The notes beneath the pieces were generated by a model that worked only from the letters and a program-made list of their open reading frames with translations, did no database searches and was not told the DNA's origin. A stretch of DNA of 64,000 nt, from contig NZ_CP166730.1 of assembly GCF_041320665.1 (NCBI RefSeq), positions 806,001 to 870,000 on the forward strand, read 5' to 3'. Within the stretch, counting starts at the first letter, position 1. Each line of letters begins with the position of its first letter. The DNA is from Comamonas sp. GB3 AK4-5. GTDB taxonomy: Bacteria > Pseudomonadota > Gammaproteobacteria > Burkholderiales > Burkholderiaceae_C. Shown here piece by piece: positions 24,648-33,852 of this stretch. The position numbers and the translations under genes are program-made.

Positions 24648-24860
24648 TTGCACCATCTTGGTGCCCGCGCTTTCTATAATCGCCACTTCTTTTGTTCGTC
24701 TGTCGTGATTGCAGGTCTGCATACGGCGAGACTCCAGATTCCCTTTGCGGGAGCCTGCCGTCTGCTTTGCACCTGCCCGGGTGCAAGCCCGGGCGGCTGC
24801 CACCGTTGCCATGCCTTGCTTCCCTGTTCCGGGGCACGCCAGGCCTTGGTGGAGTGGAAT
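24648..24860 (+). promoter_or_regulatory. Promoter and long GC-rich leader of the ACAD/ferritin operon
   Basis: TATAAT at 24675-24680 is a perfect -10 box. GCACC-ATCTT-GGTGC just upstream of it is an inverted repeat placed like an operator. The predicted transcript has an untranslated leader of about 175 bases with TTGCACC/GGTGCAA and CCCGGG/CCCGGG stems. I could not match it to a known riboswitch class. Confidence 0.5.
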
Positions 24861-26006
24861 ATGGAACTGTGGCAGCAACTGGAGCCTCGGCTGGAACAAG
24901 TGGTGCGTGAGGTGATCGCACCGGCGGCGGAGGAGACCGATCGCCAGGCCCGCTACCCGCGTGCGGCGCTGAATGCGCTGGGCAAGGCCGGGCTGCTGGG
25001 ACTGCTCAGCAGTACCGAAGTGGGCGGCCTGGGCGGCGGCCTGCCCGAGGCCGTCCGGGTGATCGAGCGCATTGCCCAGGACTGCCCTTGCACGGCCATG
25101 GTGCTGACCATGCACTACTGCGGCGTGGCACTGATCGAGCCCTTTGGCGGCGCCCCCGAAATGGATGCGGTGCGCCGCGACATTGCCGCCGGCCGCCATG
25201 TGAGCACGCTGGCCGTGTCTGAAGCTGCCTCACGCAGCCATATCTGGGCCCCGGCCGGTACGGCCAGCGATGCCGGTGAGGAAGCCGGTGATGTGGTGCA
25301 GCTCAATGCCCTGAAAAGCATGATCACCTCGGCCGGTGAGGCTGACTCCTATGTCTGGATCTCACGTGCTACGCAGGGCGAGGGCAATACGCTGTGGCTG
25401 GTGGACAGCCGCCTGCCCGGCCTGCGCATTCCCAGCCAGTTTGACGGCATGGGCCTGCGCGGCAATGCATCGTCACCGATTGCGGCCGAGAACGTGGTCG
25501 TTCCCCGCCATTTCATGCTCGGTGCCGACGGCGCGGGCGAGGCCGTCAAGGGCCAGCATTTGATGCCTTTTTTCACCACGCTGATTGCCACCACCTCGGT
25601 GGGACTGATGCAGGGCGTGCTGCGCCGTGCACTGCAGCATGTGGCGGGCACGCGGTTTTCCAGCACTGGCGGCTCGCTGGCCGACCTGCCCACTATCCGC
25701 GCCTACCTGGCCAAGGCCCAGCTCAAGGCAGACCAGGCCCAGTTGCTGCGCGACGACGCCGTGGTGGCGGTGCAGACGGGGCGTGCCGATGCGCGCACCC
25801 GGCTGCTGCAATGCAAGGCCGCAGCCGCCGAAGCGGCGCTGGAGGTGAGCGACACCGCCATGCGCGTGTGCGGTGGTGCGGCCTTCCGCAAGGAGCTGGG
25901 CATTGAGCGCCTGTTCCGCGATGCGCGTGCCGCCTCCGTGATGGCACCCACCACCGATGTGATCTACGACTTGCTGGGCAAGTCACTGTGCGAGGCCGTG
26001 GCCTAA
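24861..26006 (+). CDS. Acyl-CoA-dehydrogenase-like flavoprotein, copy 1
   Basis: The 381-residue product has the acyl-CoA dehydrogenase fold: helical N-terminal domain (GKAGLLGLLSSTEVGGLGGG), central beta domain, and C-terminal helices ending in CGGAAFRKELGIERLFRDAR. Proteins of this type include FAD dehydrogenases and FMN monooxygenases of the DszC/SfnC kind. It is paralogous to the gene at 26940, with most of the sequence conserved. The neighbouring binding protein and TusA-like diiron protein favour an oxidative sulfur or nitrogen role over fatty-acid oxidation. The substrate is unknown. Confidence 0.82.
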   Translation: MELWQQLEPRLEQVVREVIAPAAEETDRQARYPRAALNALGKAGLLGLLSSTEVGGLGGGLPEAVRVIERIAQDCPCTAMVLTMHYCGVALIEPFGGAPEMDAVRRDIAAGRHVSTLAVSEAASRSHIWAPAGTASDAGEEAGDVVQLNALKSMITSAGEADSYVWISRATQGEGNTLWLVDSRLPGLRIPSQFDGMGLRGNASSPIAAENVVVPRHFMLGADGAGEAVKGQHLMPFFTTLIATTSVGLMQGVLRRALQHVAGTRFSSTGGSLADLPTIRAYLAKAQLKADQAQLLRDDAVVAVQTGRADARTRLLQCKAAAAEAALEVSDTAMRVCGGAAFRKELGIERLFRDARAASVMAPTTDVIYDLLGKSLCEAVA

Positions 26007-26051
26007 GCCACAGCTTTCTTTCTCTCTTCTTCTTATTCACTAGGTAATTCC

Positions 26052-26918
26052 ATGACTGCTTCCTACCAAGTTCTCACGCTGGGCGCCGTGGCCTATGCAC
26101 CCAAGGTCGTCACCATCTGGGAGGGCTTCAAGTCCTATTTCAGCGAACGCGGGCTGTACTTCGACTTCGTGCTGTATTCGAACTACGAAACCTTGACCGA
26201 GGCGCTGATCCGCGGCGATGTGCAGCTGGCCTGGAATTCGCCGCTGGCCTTTGTGCGCGCCGACCGCATGGCCCGCGCTGCGGGCCAGCGCGTGGAATCG
26301 ATTGCCATGCGCGACACCGATCTGGACGTGCAGTCGCTGCTGGTGCTGCCCGCCGACAGCAAGCTGCAATCGCTGCAAGACCTGCGCGGCCAGACCGTGG
26401 GCTTTGGTGCCATTGACTCGCCCCAGGCCACGCTGATTCCGCTGGACCATTTGCGCCAGGCCGGCCTGGTGGGCGGGCGTGACTACCAGGTGCAGCGCTT
26501 CGATGTGCTGGGTGGCAAGCATGGCGACCATATCGGCGGCGAACGCCTGGCCGCCAAGGCCATGGTGGCCGGCGAGATTGCCGCGAGCTGGATGGTGGCC
26601 AAGAACTACCAGGCCTTTGCCGCCGAAGGTACGTTGCCGGCCGGAGGCACGCGCGTGCTGGCCACTTCGGGCGCTTTTGACCACTGCAATATGACCACGG
26701 GGCCCAGCATCACCCAGGCCGACTCCGAGCGCTTTCGCGAGATTTTGATGGGCATGTCCTGGGACGATCCGGCCGTGCGCCCATTGCTGGAACTGGAAGG
26801 GTTGAAGGCCTGGCACCCGGGTCGCGCCAGCGGCTATGCGCTGCTGGAACGCGCCGTGACGGACGAGCAGTTCTACAGCGCCGATGGCCGCATCACCGTG
26901 CAGGGCTACCAGTACTGA
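26052..26918 (+). CDS. PhnD/SsuA-like binding-fold protein without signal peptide
   Basis: The 288-residue product has the two-lobed periplasmic-binding fold of PhnD/SsuA proteins (FYLSNYETLTEAL-type segment at ~45, LQDLRGQTVGFGAIDSPQAT at ~120). It starts directly with the first beta strand (MTASYQVLTLGAVAYAP), with no signal or lipobox, so it should be cytoplasmic, and no permease or ATPase is nearby. It may be an enzyme or a substrate-presenting subunit. It lies between the two flavoprotein genes. Confidence 0.8.
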   Translation: MTASYQVLTLGAVAYAPKVVTIWEGFKSYFSERGLYFDFVLYSNYETLTEALIRGDVQLAWNSPLAFVRADRMARAAGQRVESIAMRDTDLDVQSLLVLPADSKLQSLQDLRGQTVGFGAIDSPQATLIPLDHLRQAGLVGGRDYQVQRFDVLGGKHGDHIGGERLAAKAMVAGEIAASWMVAKNYQAFAAEGTLPAGGTRVLATSGAFDHCNMTTGPSITQADSERFREILMGMSWDDPAVRPLLELEGLKAWHPGRASGYALLERAVTDEQFYSADGRITVQGYQY

Positions 26919-26939
26919 GCGCGCAAAGGACGTACACCC

Positions 26940-28061
26940 ATGAGCCGTTATCTGGAAACGCTGGAAACCATTGTCCAGCACACCATCGCCCCCGCTGCCG
27001 CAGACACCGACCGCGAGGCCCGCTTTCCCCAGGCCGAGCTGGATGCGCTGGGCCAGGCCGGGCTGCTGGGCTTGCTCAGTGCCACCGAAGTCGGGGGCCT
27101 GGGCCAGGGCCTGGCCCAGGCGGTGCAGGTGATCGAGCGCATTGCGCGCGACTGCCCCTCTACCGCCATGGTGCTCACCATGCATTACGCCGGCACCGTG
27201 CTGATCGAAAAATACGGCCCGCTGGACGTGCGCCGGGCGATTGCGGCCGGGCGCCATGTGACCACGCTGGCCTGGTCTGAGGCGGGCTCGCGCAGCCATT
27301 TCTGGGCACCGGTCAGCACCGCCACGGCCGATGGTGCGGACCATGTGCTGCTGGATGCACACAAGAGCATGGTCACCTCGGCGCAGCAGGCGGACTCCTA
27401 TGTGTGGTCCTCACGCCCGGTGGCGGCGAATGGCGCGGCCACGCTGTGGTTGGTGGATAGCCGTCTGCCCGGCCTTGCCAGCCCCCAGGCTTTTGATGGC
27501 ATGGGGCTGCGCGGCAATGCCTCGGCCCCGGTGCGGGCGCAGCAGGTGCGGTTGCCGCTGCAGGCCCGCCTGGGAGCCGATGGAGCGGGCGGCGACATCA
27601 TGAACAACGACGAGCTGCCGGTGTTCACCACCTTGATTGCCACCACCTCCATTGGCTTGATGGATGGGGTGTTGGCGCGTGCCACGGCCCACATCACCAG
27701 CAGCCACTTTGCCGCCAGCGGCAGCAGCCTGGCCGACCTTCCCACGGTTCGCGCCTATCTGGCGCGCGCACGCATCCGGGCCGACCAGGCCCGGGCACTG
27801 CGTGACGACACGCTGGCCGCCTTGGCGACGGGGCGGGCGGACGCCATGCTGCGGGTGCTGGAGGTCAAGGCCAGCGCGGCCGAGGCGGCGCTGGAAGTCA
27901 GTGACACGGCCATGCGGATCTGCGGTGGCGCGGCCTTCCGCAAGGAGCTGGGTGTGGAGCGGCTGTTCCGCGATGCGCGTGCGGCGTCGGTCATGGGCCC
28001 GACTTCGGACGTGTTGTACGACTTCATCGGCCGTGCCTTGTGCGGCATGCCGCTGGCTTGA
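26940..28061 (+). CDS. Acyl-CoA-dehydrogenase-like flavoprotein, copy 2
   Basis: The 373-residue product closely parallels the copy at 24861 in length and motifs (ALGQAGLLGLLSATEVGGLG, WLVDSRLPGL, CGGAAFRKELGVERLFRDAR). Two linked paralogues suggest a heteromeric enzyme or two successive steps on related substrates. It starts 21 bases after the binding-protein gene with AAAGGACG upstream, so it is part of the same operon. Confidence 0.82.
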   Translation: MSRYLETLETIVQHTIAPAAADTDREARFPQAELDALGQAGLLGLLSATEVGGLGQGLAQAVQVIERIARDCPSTAMVLTMHYAGTVLIEKYGPLDVRRAIAAGRHVTTLAWSEAGSRSHFWAPVSTATADGADHVLLDAHKSMVTSAQQADSYVWSSRPVAANGAATLWLVDSRLPGLASPQAFDGMGLRGNASAPVRAQQVRLPLQARLGADGAGGDIMNNDELPVFTTLIATTSIGLMDGVLARATAHITSSHFAASGSSLADLPTVRAYLARARIRADQARALRDDTLAALATGRADAMLRVLEVKASAAEAALEVSDTAMRICGGAAFRKELGVERLFRDARAASVMGPTSDVLYDFIGRALCGMPLA

Positions 28062-28092
28062 GCCGGCAGCGCCCTTCAGGAGAGCCAAGACG

Positions 28093-29328
28093 ATGACGGA
28101 CTTGCAGATACGGGCCGGCGCAGCCGCCCCAGTGGTGGATCTGGGCGCACTGGGCTTTGATGCCGGGGCCCACCTGCTCATCAAACACGCGCTGGCGCCG
28201 CTGGCAGTGGGCGAGGCGGTGCGGGTGCAGGGCAGCGCGCCGGGCTGGCAAGCCCAGCTGGTGGCCTGGTGTCAGGCGCAAGGCCATGCCTTGCAAACGT
28301 CGGCGGGCTGGGTGCAGGCGCCGCAGTTGACGGTGTGCAAGGGCGGGGCCCAGGCCGGGCGCTGGCGGGCAGCGGCCCAGACCGGCCACAGCGATGGGGC
28401 GCAGCCCGGTGCCGTGGCCGAGCAGGCCTTGCCGCACTGGGGCCTGGCCGCGCGCGGCGCACAGGTGGAGCAGGGCGCACCGGCTTTTCGTTTTCGGCTG
28501 GTGGATAAGGCAGAATTCTGGACCGACAGCGCGGCCGATTTGTACGCCCAGGCCGTGGCCGCACAGTGGCATGCCGACACGGCCATCGACTGGAACGATG
28601 CACCCGAGCCGCCAGCGCCCATCGAGGACGCCATCGTCCAGATCATGACCTATATGGTCGAGAACGAGAACGCGGCCCTGGTGGTGCCGGCCCGCTTTCT
28701 GGGCGAGCTGCACCCGCACTACCGCGAGCTGCAGGCGGCGCTGGCGATTCAGGTGGCGGACGAGGCGCGTCACATCGACGTTTTCACCCGCCGCATACGT
28801 CGCCACGGGCGCGTGCCGGCGCTGTCCACGGCCGGGGGGCAGGCCTCGCTGATGAGCCTGCTGGATGAAAAGGATTTTTCAGTCGCCAGCTTTTTGCTGT
28901 CGGTGCTGGGCGAGGGCACCTTCGTCAACCTGTTGCAATTTTTGCAGGCCGAGGCGCCTGACCCCCTGACCCGCCAGATCTGCCGCCTGGCCGCACGCGA
29001 CGAGGCCCGTCATGTCGCACTGGGCATGTCGCACCTGCTGTACCGCTTGCAGCGCGAGCCGGAATTCCGCCACCGACTGGCCGAGGCCGTGGAAGCCCGC
29101 CACGATGCGCTGGCCGGCACGGCCGGGCTGAATGAGGAGGTGTTCGACGCCCTGATCCTGGTGGCAGCCGGTGAGATGACGCCCACGGCCATTGCCCGCG
29201 GCGCCCAGCGCGTGCAGCAGCTGATGCGCGATATGGAAGACGGGCGCTACACCAAGCTGGTGCGGCTGGGCTTTGACAAGGCCCATGCGGCGGAGCTGGC
29301 CTCGCTGCATACGCGGAACTTTATGTGA
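28093..29328 (+). CDS. TusA-like domain fused to ferritin-like diiron protein
   Basis: In this 411-residue protein, residues ~12-75 resemble the TusA/DUF2249 sulfur-carrier fold (HLLIKHALAPLAVGEAVRVQ, then AWCQAQGHAL), but the CPxP active cysteine is absent. Residues ~175-400 form a ferritin-like four-helix bundle with two carboxylate motifs, QVADEARHIDVF and AARDEARHVALG, plus ENENAA. That pattern fits a diiron oxidase or oxygenase. It is the last gene of the operon with the two flavoproteins. I do not know this fusion as a described enzyme; the TusA assignment is tentative, the diiron part firm. Confidence 0.7.
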   Translation: MTDLQIRAGAAAPVVDLGALGFDAGAHLLIKHALAPLAVGEAVRVQGSAPGWQAQLVAWCQAQGHALQTSAGWVQAPQLTVCKGGAQAGRWRAAAQTGHSDGAQPGAVAEQALPHWGLAARGAQVEQGAPAFRFRLVDKAEFWTDSAADLYAQAVAAQWHADTAIDWNDAPEPPAPIEDAIVQIMTYMVENENAALVVPARFLGELHPHYRELQAALAIQVADEARHIDVFTRRIRRHGRVPALSTAGGQASLMSLLDEKDFSVASFLLSVLGEGTFVNLLQFLQAEAPDPLTRQICRLAARDEARHVALGMSHLLYRLQREPEFRHRLAEAVEARHDALAGTAGLNEEVFDALILVAAGEMTPTAIARGAQRVQQLMRDMEDGRYTKLVRLGFDKAHAAELASLHTRNFM

Positions 29329-29441
29329 GCAGTCTGTGCTGATGGGCTCTGGGTTTCCATATTGAAAATATGGTAAATCAAAGCAGATCAAGCAGCAGAT
29401 GCTCTGCAATGTAGAGCGGCAGCGAGAGTCGGCCCAGGCAC

Positions 29442-29939
29442 TCAAACCTGTACCGGCCCACCAGGCAGCGGTACCTGCAGCCCCACCTTCAAACAGTTCA
29501 GCGCCACCGAGGTGCAAAAGCGCCGCACGTTGTCGTCGCCGCCAAACAGTCGGGTGGTGATGGCCTCGTAGTCGGCCATGGTGGCTGCGGTGATCACCAG
29601 CAGGTAGTCGGCTTCGCCGGTGATGGCATAGCACTGCTGCACGGCGATTTCATCCTGCATGCGTTGCTGCAGGCCGGCGGTGCGCAGCGGGTGTTCGTCA
29701 TGCAGATGGACCTCGACCAGCAGCGTCAGCGGCCGGCCCAGGCGGCTGGCGTCCAGCACGGCGGTTTCGGCGCGGATCACGCCGCTGGCTCGGAGTCTGC
29801 TGATGCGGCGTTGCACGGCGGGTGCGGACAGGTGCACGGTCTGGGCGATGTCGCGCTGGGACAGGGTGTTGTCGCGCTGCAGCAGGGCCAGGATGGCCAG
29901 ATCGAAGTCGTCCAGTGTCAAGGAGGAAGGTGAAGCCAT
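29442..29939 (-). CDS. Lrp/AsnC-family regulator
   Basis: The 165-residue product has an N-terminal helix-turn-helix (LSQRDIAQTVHLSAPAVQRRI) and a C-terminal RAM ligand-binding domain (QQCYAITGEADYLLVITA). Lrp regulators sense amino acids. It is divergent from the EamA exporter gene with about 75 bases between, so it most likely controls that exporter and itself. Confidence 0.9.
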   Translation of the reverse strand: MASPSSLTLDDFDLAILALLQRDNTLSQRDIAQTVHLSAPAVQRRISRLRASGVIRAETAVLDASRLGRPLTLLVEVHLHDEHPLRTAGLQQRMQDEIAVQQCYAITGEADYLLVITAATMADYEAITTRLFGGDDNVRRFCTSVALNCLKVGLQVPLPGGPVQV

Positions 29940-30013
29940 GGAATGAGTGAAAGTTGCGCCAAGCAGCTCGATTCAGAGCCAAAACCACAGGGGCTGTGCA
30001 ATACATTCTCGCC

Positions 30014-30934
30014 ATGTTGATGCAACGCAATGCTGTTTGGCTGCCATGGCTGGCCATTTTCGCCTCCGTCTTGTTTCTGGGCCTGGGGACTTCCTGGGCC
30101 AAGCACAGTCTGTTTCCTGCCGTGGGTGCCCAGGGCACCACGGCCGTGCGCGTGGGGTTTTCCGCGCTGATTCTGCTCTTGCTGTGCCGGCCCTGGCGCT
30201 GGCCGCTGTCGGCCGCAGACCGTCGTGCGGCCCTGCTCTATGGCGCGGCCCTGGGGCTGATGAACCTGAGCTTTTACATGGCGCTGCGCACCCTGCCTTT
30301 TGGGGTGGCCGTCGCCATCGAATTCTCCGGGCCGCTGGCCGTGGCGGTATGGGCCTCGCGCCGGCCGCTGGACTTTGTCTGGGTGCTGCTGGCCGTGGCC
30401 GGCCTGGGCCTGTTGCTGCCACTGGGCCATGCGGTCAGCAGCCTGGACCCGGTGGGCGTGTTGTGGGCCGTATTGGCGGCGGTGTGCTGGGCCAGCTACA
30501 TCCTGTTTGGCAAACGCATAGGGCATTTGCCGGTGGCGCATTCGGTGTCGTTAGGCCTGGCCATGGCGGCCCTGGTGGTGTTGCCTGTGGGTGTGGTGCA
30601 TGCGGGCAGTGCCCTGCTGTCGCCCAGCGTGCTGCTGGTGGGCCTGGGCGTGGCGGCGGTCTCCAGCGCCTTGCCCATCTCGCTGGAAATGGTGGCGCTC
30701 AAGCGCCTGCCGCCTCAGGCCTTTGGCATCATGCTCAGCATGGAGCCCGCCGTGGCCGCCGTCCTGGCCCTGCTGCTGCTGGACGAGCAACTGAGCGCCG
30801 TGCAGTGGCTGGCGATTGGTCTGATTGTGCTGGCCTCCATGGGCAGTGCGCTGACGGCCTCCATGGCGACCCTGGTGAAGGAGAAAAGCCGGTCGCGGGC
30901 CGATGCACTGCAGGCCGATTTTTCAGCTAAATAG
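30014..30934 (+). CDS. EamA/RhtA-type metabolite exporter
   Basis: The 306-residue product has ten hydrophobic segments in two EamA repeats, in the DMT superfamily, and resembles threonine/homoserine exporter RhtA (ALPISLEMVALKRLPPQAFG is characteristic). Start taken at ATG 30014; another ATG six bases later fits equally, and upstream extension overlaps the Lrp promoter region. Pairing with an Lrp regulator suggests an amino-acid substrate. Confidence 0.85.
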   Translation: MLMQRNAVWLPWLAIFASVLFLGLGTSWAKHSLFPAVGAQGTTAVRVGFSALILLLLCRPWRWPLSAADRRAALLYGAALGLMNLSFYMALRTLPFGVAVAIEFSGPLAVAVWASRRPLDFVWVLLAVAGLGLLLPLGHAVSSLDPVGVLWAVLAAVCWASYILFGKRIGHLPVAHSVSLGLAMAALVVLPVGVVHAGSALLSPSVLLVGLGVAAVSSALPISLEMVALKRLPPQAFGIMLSMEPAVAAVLALLLLDEQLSAVQWLAIGLIVLASMGSALTASMATLVKEKSRSRADALQADFSAK

Positions 30935-30990
30935 GCCTGTGACGCAGACTACATCTGCACAGACTGCTCACTTTTTGAAGAATCTGCCCA

Positions 30991-31017
30991 TGAAAAAGCC
31001 CCGTCAGAGCGGGGCTT
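30991..31017 (-). terminator. Intrinsic terminator of the cyanophycin synthetase operon
   Basis: AAGCCCCG (30996-31003) pairs with CGGGGCTT (31010-31017). On the minus strand the stem is followed by TTTTT. It lies about 200 bases after the cphA stop; the intervening 31018-31215 holds no gene I can support. Confidence 0.7.
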
Positions 31018-31215
31018 ATGTGAGAACAGTTGGAGGCTGGCTGGAGCGGGCCTGAAAAGTCCAGCAGAACTTTGGACTCCCTCCACAACGCCCAGACGGC
31101 GCTTCAGGCTAGGCGCCGCGCCCGCAGACCGTACTTTCGTACGGCCAGGGCGCGCAACACCGCATGCAGCGCCGTATGAGCGCCCCCAACGAAGGCACTC
31201 ATCACGGCAGCAGCA

Positions 31216-33786
31216 TCAGGCTTCGGCGATGCGCTTTTGCAAATGGGCCAGGGCCTCTTCCACCTGGTCCACCAGCACCAGACACAGATCACCCGTTTGC
31301 AGGCGCGCCAGCGCATGGTCGATGGCGATGAATTCGCCATGGATGTCGGTCACATAGCTGGTGCGGCTGGCGCCTTCCAGGCCCTTGCGCAGCAGGCCGA
31401 TGACTTCGCCGTCTTCACGGCCGCGCTGGCAGGCATCCTGGTAGAGGATGACGTCGTCAAACGCATGGCCGAGGATGGCGGTCTGCTCGGTGATGTCCTG
31501 GTCGCGGCGGTCGCCGGCGCCGGAGATCACCACGCTGCGCTTCTTGGCGGGCATGGCTTCCACGGCCTTGGTCAGCGCGCGGATGGCGTCGGGGTTGTGG
31601 CCGTAGTCGGCAATGATGGTGGCGCCCTTGTAATCCATCACATTGAAACGGCCGGGGGCGTTGTCGCTGTCGTTCACAAAGCCGGCCAGGCCGCGCTTGA
31701 TGGTGTCCCAGGGCAGGCCGACGGCCCAGGCCGCGCCAATGGCGGCCATGGCGTTGTCGACCTGGAAGCCGATGCTGCCGTTGCGGGTCACGGGGATGTC
31801 GCGCAGCGGCACGGATTCGCGCCACGAACCTTCGGCGGCCACGATATGGTCGCCGTCCACATAGACTACGCGGTTGCCTTGGGCACGGTGGGTGGCCATG
31901 ACGGGGTGGTGGCGGTCGGCACCGAAGAAGATCACCTTGCCGGTGCAATGCGCGGCCATGGCCGAGACATGGGGGTCGATGGCGTTGAGCACGCCGTAGC
32001 CATTGGGGGCCACGTTCTGCACGATGACGCGCTTCAAGACCATCAGCTCGTCGACGGTGGTGATGAAGTTCAGGCCCAGGTGGTCGCCCTCGCCCACATT
32101 GGTGACCACGGCCACCTGGCAGCGGTCAAAGCCCAGGCCTTCGCGCAAAATGCCGCCACGGGCGCATTCCAGCACGGCGGCGTCCACCTCGGGGTGGGAG
32201 AGTACATTGCGCGCGCTCTTGGGGCCGGAGCAGTCGCCGCTGTCAATCTGGCGGCCGTTGACGTAGACGCCATCGGTGCTGGTCATGCCCACGCGCAGAC
32301 CTTGCGAGGTGAACAGCTGGCCGATCAAGCGGGCCGTGGTGGTCTTGCCATTGGTGCCCGTGACGGCCACCAGGGGAATGCGACCGTCATCGTTGCCGGT
32401 GAACAGCAGGTCCACCATGGGTGTGCCCACGTTGCGGGGCTTGCCGAAGGAGGGCGCCAAGTGCATGCGCAGGCCGGGGGCGGCATTCACTTCGACGATG
32501 CCGCCGTTTTGCTCTTCCAGCGGATGCAGCACGGACTCGCAGATCACGTCCACGCCGCAGATGTGAAGGCCTATGGTCTGGGCGGCTTCAATGGCGCGGG
32601 CGGCCACTTCGGGGTGGACGTCATCGGTCACATCGGTGGCGCTGCCGCCGGTGGACAGATTGGCGTTGTTGCGCAACACCACGCGCTGGCCCTGCACGGG
32701 CACGCTGTCGGCGGTCAGGCCTTCGGAGGCGATGCGGGCCAGGGCGATGTCGTCCAGGCGAATCTTGGTCAGCGCCGTGCCATGGCCGGAGCCGCGGCGT
32801 GGGTCTTGGTTGACGATGTCCACCAGTTCACGAATGGTGTGCTCGCCATCACCCAGCACCTGGGGTGGCTCGCGGCGGGCGGCGGCCACCAACTGGTCGC
32901 CGACCACCAGCAGGCGGAAGTCGTGGCCGGGCAGAAAACGCTCCACCATGGCATCGTCGCCATATTGCATGGAGGTGGCGTAGGCAGCTTCCAGCTGGGC
33001 GCGGGTGGTGATGTTCACCGTCACGCCCTTGCCCTGGTTGCCGTCCTGGGGCTTGACCACCACGGGCAGGCCCACTTCCTGGGCTACGGCCCAGGCATCT
33101 TCCAGATCGGTGACGGGGCGGCCCAGTGGCACGGGCACGCCGGCCGCGTGCAGCAGGCGCTTGGTCAGGTCTTTGTCTTGCGCAATGGACTCGGCCACGG
33201 CGCTGGTCTGGTCCACCTCGGCGGCCTGGAAGCGGCGGGCCTTGGAGCCCCAGCCCAGCTGCACCATGGAGCCTGCCGTCATGCGGCGAAAGGGGATACC
33301 ACGGGCCACGGCTGCATCGACGATGGCACCAGTGGAAGGACCGATGCGATCGTCCTCATCCAGCTCGCGCAGGGCCGCGATCACGGGCGTGGCGTCAAAA
33401 GCGCTGTCGTTCAGCGCGGCCTGGATCAGGGCTTCGGCCTGCTCCAGCGCCATGCGGCCCACGGCCTCTTCGGTGTACTCGACCACCACCTGGAAGGTGC
33501 CTTCCTCCAGCGTGGCATGGGTGCGGCTGAAGGTCACTTGGCAGCCGGCCTGGGCCTGCAGCGACAGCGTGGCCACTTCCAGCACATCGGCCAGGGACAC
33601 CGGCTTGTCGGCACCCTGGGGGTGCAGCGGGCCAATGGCGGGGAAACGGGCGCGCAGCCGGTCTTCAAAACCGGTCAGCTGGGCGATATCGCATTCCACC
33701 GGTGTGCACACAACCACGGCTTCCACGGCAGTGTTGCGGCTCCACAGGTTGGGGCCACGCAGGGAACGGGTACGAGAGATTTCCAT
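31216..33786 (-). CDS. cphA: Cyanophycin synthetase
   Basis: An 856-residue enzyme that builds cyanophycin (aspartate backbone with arginine side chains), a nitrogen and carbon store, using ATP. It has an N-terminal domain (1-160), an ATP-grasp domain (~200-450; VKPQDGNQGKGV at 244-255) that adds aspartate, and a Mur-ligase-like C-terminal domain with an intact P-loop GTNGKT at 477-482 that adds arginine. Length fits CphA1 enzymes. It lies 66 bases downstream of the second synthetase gene on the same strand, so both form one operon. Confidence 0.93.
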   Translation of the reverse strand: MEISRTRSLRGPNLWSRNTAVEAVVVCTPVECDIAQLTGFEDRLRARFPAIGPLHPQGADKPVSLADVLEVATLSLQAQAGCQVTFSRTHATLEEGTFQVVVEYTEEAVGRMALEQAEALIQAALNDSAFDATPVIAALRELDEDDRIGPSTGAIVDAAVARGIPFRRMTAGSMVQLGWGSKARRFQAAEVDQTSAVAESIAQDKDLTKRLLHAAGVPVPLGRPVTDLEDAWAVAQEVGLPVVVKPQDGNQGKGVTVNITTRAQLEAAYATSMQYGDDAMVERFLPGHDFRLLVVGDQLVAAARREPPQVLGDGEHTIRELVDIVNQDPRRGSGHGTALTKIRLDDIALARIASEGLTADSVPVQGQRVVLRNNANLSTGGSATDVTDDVHPEVAARAIEAAQTIGLHICGVDVICESVLHPLEEQNGGIVEVNAAPGLRMHLAPSFGKPRNVGTPMVDLLFTGNDDGRIPLVAVTGTNGKTTTARLIGQLFTSQGLRVGMTSTDGVYVNGRQIDSGDCSGPKSARNVLSHPEVDAAVLECARGGILREGLGFDRCQVAVVTNVGEGDHLGLNFITTVDELMVLKRVIVQNVAPNGYGVLNAIDPHVSAMAAHCTGKVIFFGADRHHPVMATHRAQGNRVVYVDGDHIVAAEGSWRESVPLRDIPVTRNGSIGFQVDNAMAAIGAAWAVGLPWDTIKRGLAGFVNDSDNAPGRFNVMDYKGATIIADYGHNPDAIRALTKAVEAMPAKKRSVVISGAGDRRDQDITEQTAILGHAFDDVILYQDACQRGREDGEVIGLLRKGLEGASRTSYVTDIHGEFIAIDHALARLQTGDLCLVLVDQVEEALAHLQKRIAEA

Positions 33787-33852
33787 GGTGATTGTCGCTT
33801 TCTGGCGGCCGCTGCTCGGGGGAGAGGACCGTTGTTTTTTGAGGGCGTGGAC

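Noticed and set aside
24661..24860. Cobalamin, TPP, FMN, glycine or guanidine riboswitch in the ACAD operon leader
   Set aside because: None of the conserved cores of those classes could be found by eye; only generic GC stems are present.
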